Shown here: piece by piece, positions 5,459-8,327 of the stretch
Layout: every line of letters begins with the position of its first letter
Numbering within the stretch: the first letter of the stretch is position 1
DNA from: Candidatus Omnitrophota bacterium
GTDB taxonomy: Bacteria; Omnitrophota; Gorgyraeia; Duberdicusellales; 4484-171
Assembly (NCBI GenBank): GCA_023818995.1
Contig: JAMWDA010000066.1
Coordinates: forward strand, 1 to 8,327
DNA length: 8,327 nt
Reading direction: 5' to 3'
Position numbers and translations under genes: made by a program
Notes under the pieces: model-generated
What the model was told of the DNA's origin: nothing
What the model saw: only the letters and a program-made list of their open reading frames with translations
Database searches by the model: none

Positions 5459-8327
5459 TTAAAACTTTGCTCCTAAATTAAAGTATGGACCTATCCCTGA
5501 ATAACCTTCATCGTTATGATGTCTATCGCTATAATCAAGAAAATTAAATCCCACACCCAAACGCACACGTTTAAAGAATACCATCCCTAATTCTAAAGCT
5601 GGAGCTTGTTTAACTATCCTATTATCCCGTTCATGGATAACTCTATAGTAACTGGTAAAATCTAAACTATCAGTAATTTTTCTTGTAATCTTGCTCACAA
5701 ACATATCTATCAAAGAATAAGTTTGAAAACCGCTATCCTCTTCTTTCTGAAATCTAAGAGCATACTTACCAAAAAGTTCAACTTTAGGATTGAATTCGTA
5801 ATTAGTTTCCAAAGAAAGAGTGTTGCTGTGATAATCTGTAGAAGAACCAGAAGTAGAGTGATCTAACTCCCCCTTATACTCGTATTTAGAAAGCAAATTA
5901 AGCTTATCGTTATATATTGGCCGGAAAGCAATCCCCAAGATTAATCTTTTTTCTCTTCGTAAAGTATTCTCATGGGAACGCTGAGAAAGATAGTTGGAGT
6001 TAAAAATTAAATTTAACTCTTCGTTAATTTTGTGTTTGGCATAGCCAAACAAATTTAACTCCTTATCCTGCAAGAACTTACGATGCTCAAATTTTATACC
6101 ATAGGAATTATCTGTATCCTTAGGTATATAATCGAAAGCTATAGACTGGCTATTATGTTTATAGGTTGGACTAGTAGAATTTTTTGCCCGCGTGTTTTCA
6201 AAGTTAAACTTTGTGAATAAACCTTCTCTTAACTCATAAATAGTCCCAAACCCTATATTCTCTTCATTCTTATCTCCACTTATACAATTATTCATATAAC
6301 TAGAAAGTGTAAGTTTTTCGGTAATATTCTCTTCCTTCCTTACTCCAAAATTAGTCTGAGCAGTTCTACCACCAAAACCATACTCTACGTAAGCTTCACC
6401 ATCAGGAGTCAATCTACTAAAACCTAAACCAGTAATATTCTGGTAACTATTATGTAACTCTTTAATAAATCTCTCTTTAAAATATATGGTAGTATCCTCA
6501 CTAAGTTTATAATCCAATCTGGCAGTGGTAAGGTAAGATTTATTATCCATCGCATCGTTAACTCCTTTTGCCTCCTCTTTCTCGTATTCCTGTTCAAGGG
6601 TAACAACTAAATTATCCTTCAGTTTACGCCCGGCCTTTAAATTAAAAGAATTAATATCTTTATCGGCAGATAAATTAAGTTTATCCTCATACTCCTTATA
6701 GGAAAAACCAGCACCTAAGAAATACTCCTCTTTTTGATGGTAAATATCTAAAGAACTCCGGCGATCAAATGTTTGTGAGATAGTGGAGAGATTCCTCCAA
6801 TGGTCAATTACAACTTTAGTATAATCACTCCATTGATAATCTAAGATTGTCCCATATTTTTCTAATCCTTTTTCTGTAACATTTATAGGGTTACGAAAAC
6901 GGCTACCAATATCGGTATAGTACGCAAAAAATTTTAGTTTACCAAAATCTTTTGACCCTTCTACTTTCCAAGCATTATCATCTTTAAGAAAACTATTATC
7001 TATATCTAAATAGTTATCTGAATAAGCCCATTCTCCACTGATACGTGTAGATGTATCTGGTTGTATAACTAAATCTGTACCATAAAGTTTAGAATTATTC
7101 AAAATGTGATTTTCACCAATAAACTGACCACCCATGGTAATCTTTTCACCAAACAATTTACCTTCTATGCGAGAGCCAGTTAGATAATACTTACTATCGG
7201 AATATAAAGGAACAAATTCGTAATCTACTACTACATAGTTTGGGTCATCGTTCTCATCGTAAGTAGAAATAGGCTCTTTAAAGAATATCCTTCCTGAATA
7301 ATAATCTATATCGTAATCTATATCCCTCTGTAATCTCTTAGTATGTAAAACGATATCGTATCGTTCCCTATCCCGCGTTTCCACCCTTATTGTTTCTGAA
7401 TACTCCAATATAGGTCTATGTGATAACCAATAAGGTCCGGATATACCTTTCCCCGTAAAAGTTTCTGATGCTCGTTCTTGATTAGAAAGAGCATAGAAGA
7501 AATCCATTTTAGGTAAATAACTGTTACTATCTTTAGCCCAATCTTTTAACTCTAAATGTGTCTTCGCTCCCGAAAGTATGCGATTATAATGAGTAAGTTC
7601 GGTTTTGGTAAATTCTTTTGTATTGTAATTACCCCATAAGCCATAAGAATCATCTTTATCTATGCGGACGTAAAACTTACCTTTGGTCTCTGTTTCGTTG
7701 AAATAAGTAGAATTATCTCCGTATACAGGATAATACTTTTCAGGGTTAATGTAATTAAAGATATGATAATCTTCTTGCTTACTCGTATCTAAAGAGCTGG
7801 TAAGTAAGTATTCCCCTTTGATTAATCCTTTTAGATAAAGTTTGAGTTTACCATCTTCGTATATTTCCTTCTCGTAAGGAGAATTTACACTCGACTCTAA
7901 ATTGGTAATATTGCCACTGGAATGTAAATATCCTACAGTTCCATCCGCTAACCCCACTAACATAAACTGGTTAGGTAAACTGTCTTTTTCCTCCTCCCGG
8001 TTTGCTTCATCCTCGGATAGCAACTTTACAGGGAAATTCACTTTTACCGTCTCTGAACCATATATTTTAAAAAATTTGCTTTCCTTAGGAATATCCGAAC
8101 GGTATCTACCACGAAAATTATCTTTTAAGGTAACGACATTGCTATCTTGATGGGGAAATTGCGTAGGAGCGATAATATCTTTCTCTTCTGTACTCCCTAC
8201 TTCTGTCTCTTGATAAACTTCCTCGGTTATCTCCTCTTCAATAGATATCACCGATAAACCTCTTTTATGTAAAATGTCAGCCACCTCCGGCTGGGATTTA
8301 GCTTCTAAGATACCTATCACCGTTTGT
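5459..8327 (-). CDS. Large outer-membrane beta-barrel protein, N-terminus cut by the window edge
   Basis: The frame is open to the right edge: 955 residues are visible and no signal peptide is among them, so the true start lies outside. A GTG at 8320 is in frame, but it falls inside a conserved-looking domain and has no visible ribosome site. Residue numbers are counted from that GTG. Residues 1-30 (IGILEAKSQPEVADILHKRG, then LSVISIEEE) resemble the N-terminal domain of GspF/PilC. An acidic linker follows (about 28-60), then a beta-rich part with FMLVGLADGTVGYL (119-132), YPVYGDNST (197-205), YVRIDKDDSYGLWGNYNT (217-234), SETIRVETRDR (308-318) and DIDYDIDYYSGRIFFKEPI (333-351). These phrases recur in large surface barrel proteins often annotated as DUF11- or OmpA-associated. 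From about 375 to the end come alternating aromatic/charged strands typical of a big barrel, closing with YFNLGAKF and a terminal Phe. It is first of the visible three-gene unit; its cargo or ligand is unknown. Confidence 0.75.
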   Translation of the reverse strand, partial: QTVIGILEAKSQPEVADILHKRGLSVISIEEEITEEVYQETEVGSTEEKDIIAPTQFPHQDSNVVTLKDNFRGRYRSDIPKESKFFKIYGSETVKVNFPVKLLSEDEANREEEKDSLPNQFMLVGLADGTVGYLHSSGNITNLESSVNSPYEKEIYEDGKLKLYLKGLIKGEYLLTSSLDTSKQEDYHIFNYINPEKYYPVYGDNSTYFNETETKGKFYVRIDKDDSYGLWGNYNTKEFTKTELTHYNRILSGAKTHLELKDWAKDSNSYLPKMDFFYALSNQERASETFTGKGISGPYWLSHRPILEYSETIRVETRDRERYDIVLHTKRLQRDIDYDIDYYSGRIFFKEPISTYDENDDPNYVVVDYEFVPLYSDSKYYLTGSRIEGKLFGEKITMGGQFIGENHILNNSKLYGTDLVIQPDTSTRISGEWAYSDNYLDIDNSFLKDDNAWKVEGSKDFGKLKFFAYYTDIGSRFRNPINVTEKGLEKYGTILDYQWSDYTKVVIDHWRNLSTISQTFDRRSSLDIYHQKEEYFLGAGFSYKEYEDKLNLSADKDINSFNLKAGRKLKDNLVVTLEQEYEKEEAKGVNDAMDNKSYLTTARLDYKLSEDTTIYFKERFIKELHNSYQNITGLGFSRLTPDGEAYVEYGFGGRTAQTNFGVRKEENITEKLTLSSYMNNCISGDKNEENIGFGTIYELREGLFTKFNFENTRAKNSTSPTYKHNSQSIAFDYIPKDTDNSYGIKFEHRKFLQDKELNLFGYAKHKINEELNLIFNSNYLSQRSHENTLRREKRLILGIAFRPIYNDKLNLLSKYEYKGELDHSTSGSSTDYHSNTLSLETNYEFNPKVELFGKYALRFQKEEDSGFQTYSLIDMFVSKITRKITDSLDFTSYYRVIHERDNRIVKQAPALELGMVFFKRVRLGVGFNFLDYSDRHHNDEGYSGIGPYFNLGAKF

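Noticed and set aside
6424..6606. Open frame of 60 codons on the - strand in another phase
   Set aside because: Inside the large barrel gene; no support for expression or homology.
7902..8150. Open frame of 82 codons on the + strand
   Set aside because: Antisense to the large barrel gene; Ser/Leu/Pro-rich composition typical of a shadow frame.

Overview
The window is AT-rich DNA from a Gram-negative (diderm) bacterium. The diderm call rests on two outer-membrane beta-barrel proteins whose chains end in phenylalanine, plus a periplasmic coiled-coil protein with a signal peptide. The exact lineage cannot be fixed from the sequence. The AT-richness, the family of the large barrel and the odd gene mix would fit an uncultured phylum such as Omnitrophota, but that is only an impression.

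Layout. Positions 1-912 (+ strand) hold the wreck of one DDE transposase of the ISNCY type (IS1202/ISDol1-like). It has an internal deletion in the DNA-binding region and two frameshifts. It is followed at 915-959 by two near-identical 21-bp direct repeats, probably the right-end repeats of the element. All other genes are on the - strand. Reading in the direction of transcription (right to left) they form two blocks. Block 1 is an envelope unit: a very large outer-membrane barrel protein that runs off the right edge (8327-5459), a secreted coiled-coil protein (5418-4804) and a TpsB/FhaC-like two-POTRA outer-membrane transporter (4791-3007). The gaps are 40 and 12 bases, with strong ribosome binding sites, so co-transcription is likely. 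A hairpin region (2934-2973) separates it from block 2: mnmA (2918-1866), a tRNA 2-thiouridylase, overlapping by 7 bases with a larE-like gene (1872-1051), a PP-loop sulfur transferase.

How the genes may work together. In block 1 the coiled-coil protein lies between two outer-membrane barrels, so a periplasmic escort role is plausible. The TpsB-like transporter has no visible TpsA cargo. Block 2 pairs two ATP-dependent sulfur-insertion enzymes of the same PP-loop superfamily, probably translationally coupled, with no other lar genes in view. The transposase remnant ends 138 bases from the 3' end of larE, in convergent orientation.

The most unusual points are: the N-terminal end of the large barrel protein, which looks like the small N-terminal domain of GspF/PilC; the three-cysteine pattern of the LarE-like protein coupled to mnmA; the pair of mutually exclusive hairpins just upstream of mnmA, which itself lacks a Shine-Dalgarno sequence; and the repeat pair at the end of the dead IS. 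There is no convincing evidence for a wholly new system, CRISPR array, tRNA or rRNA.
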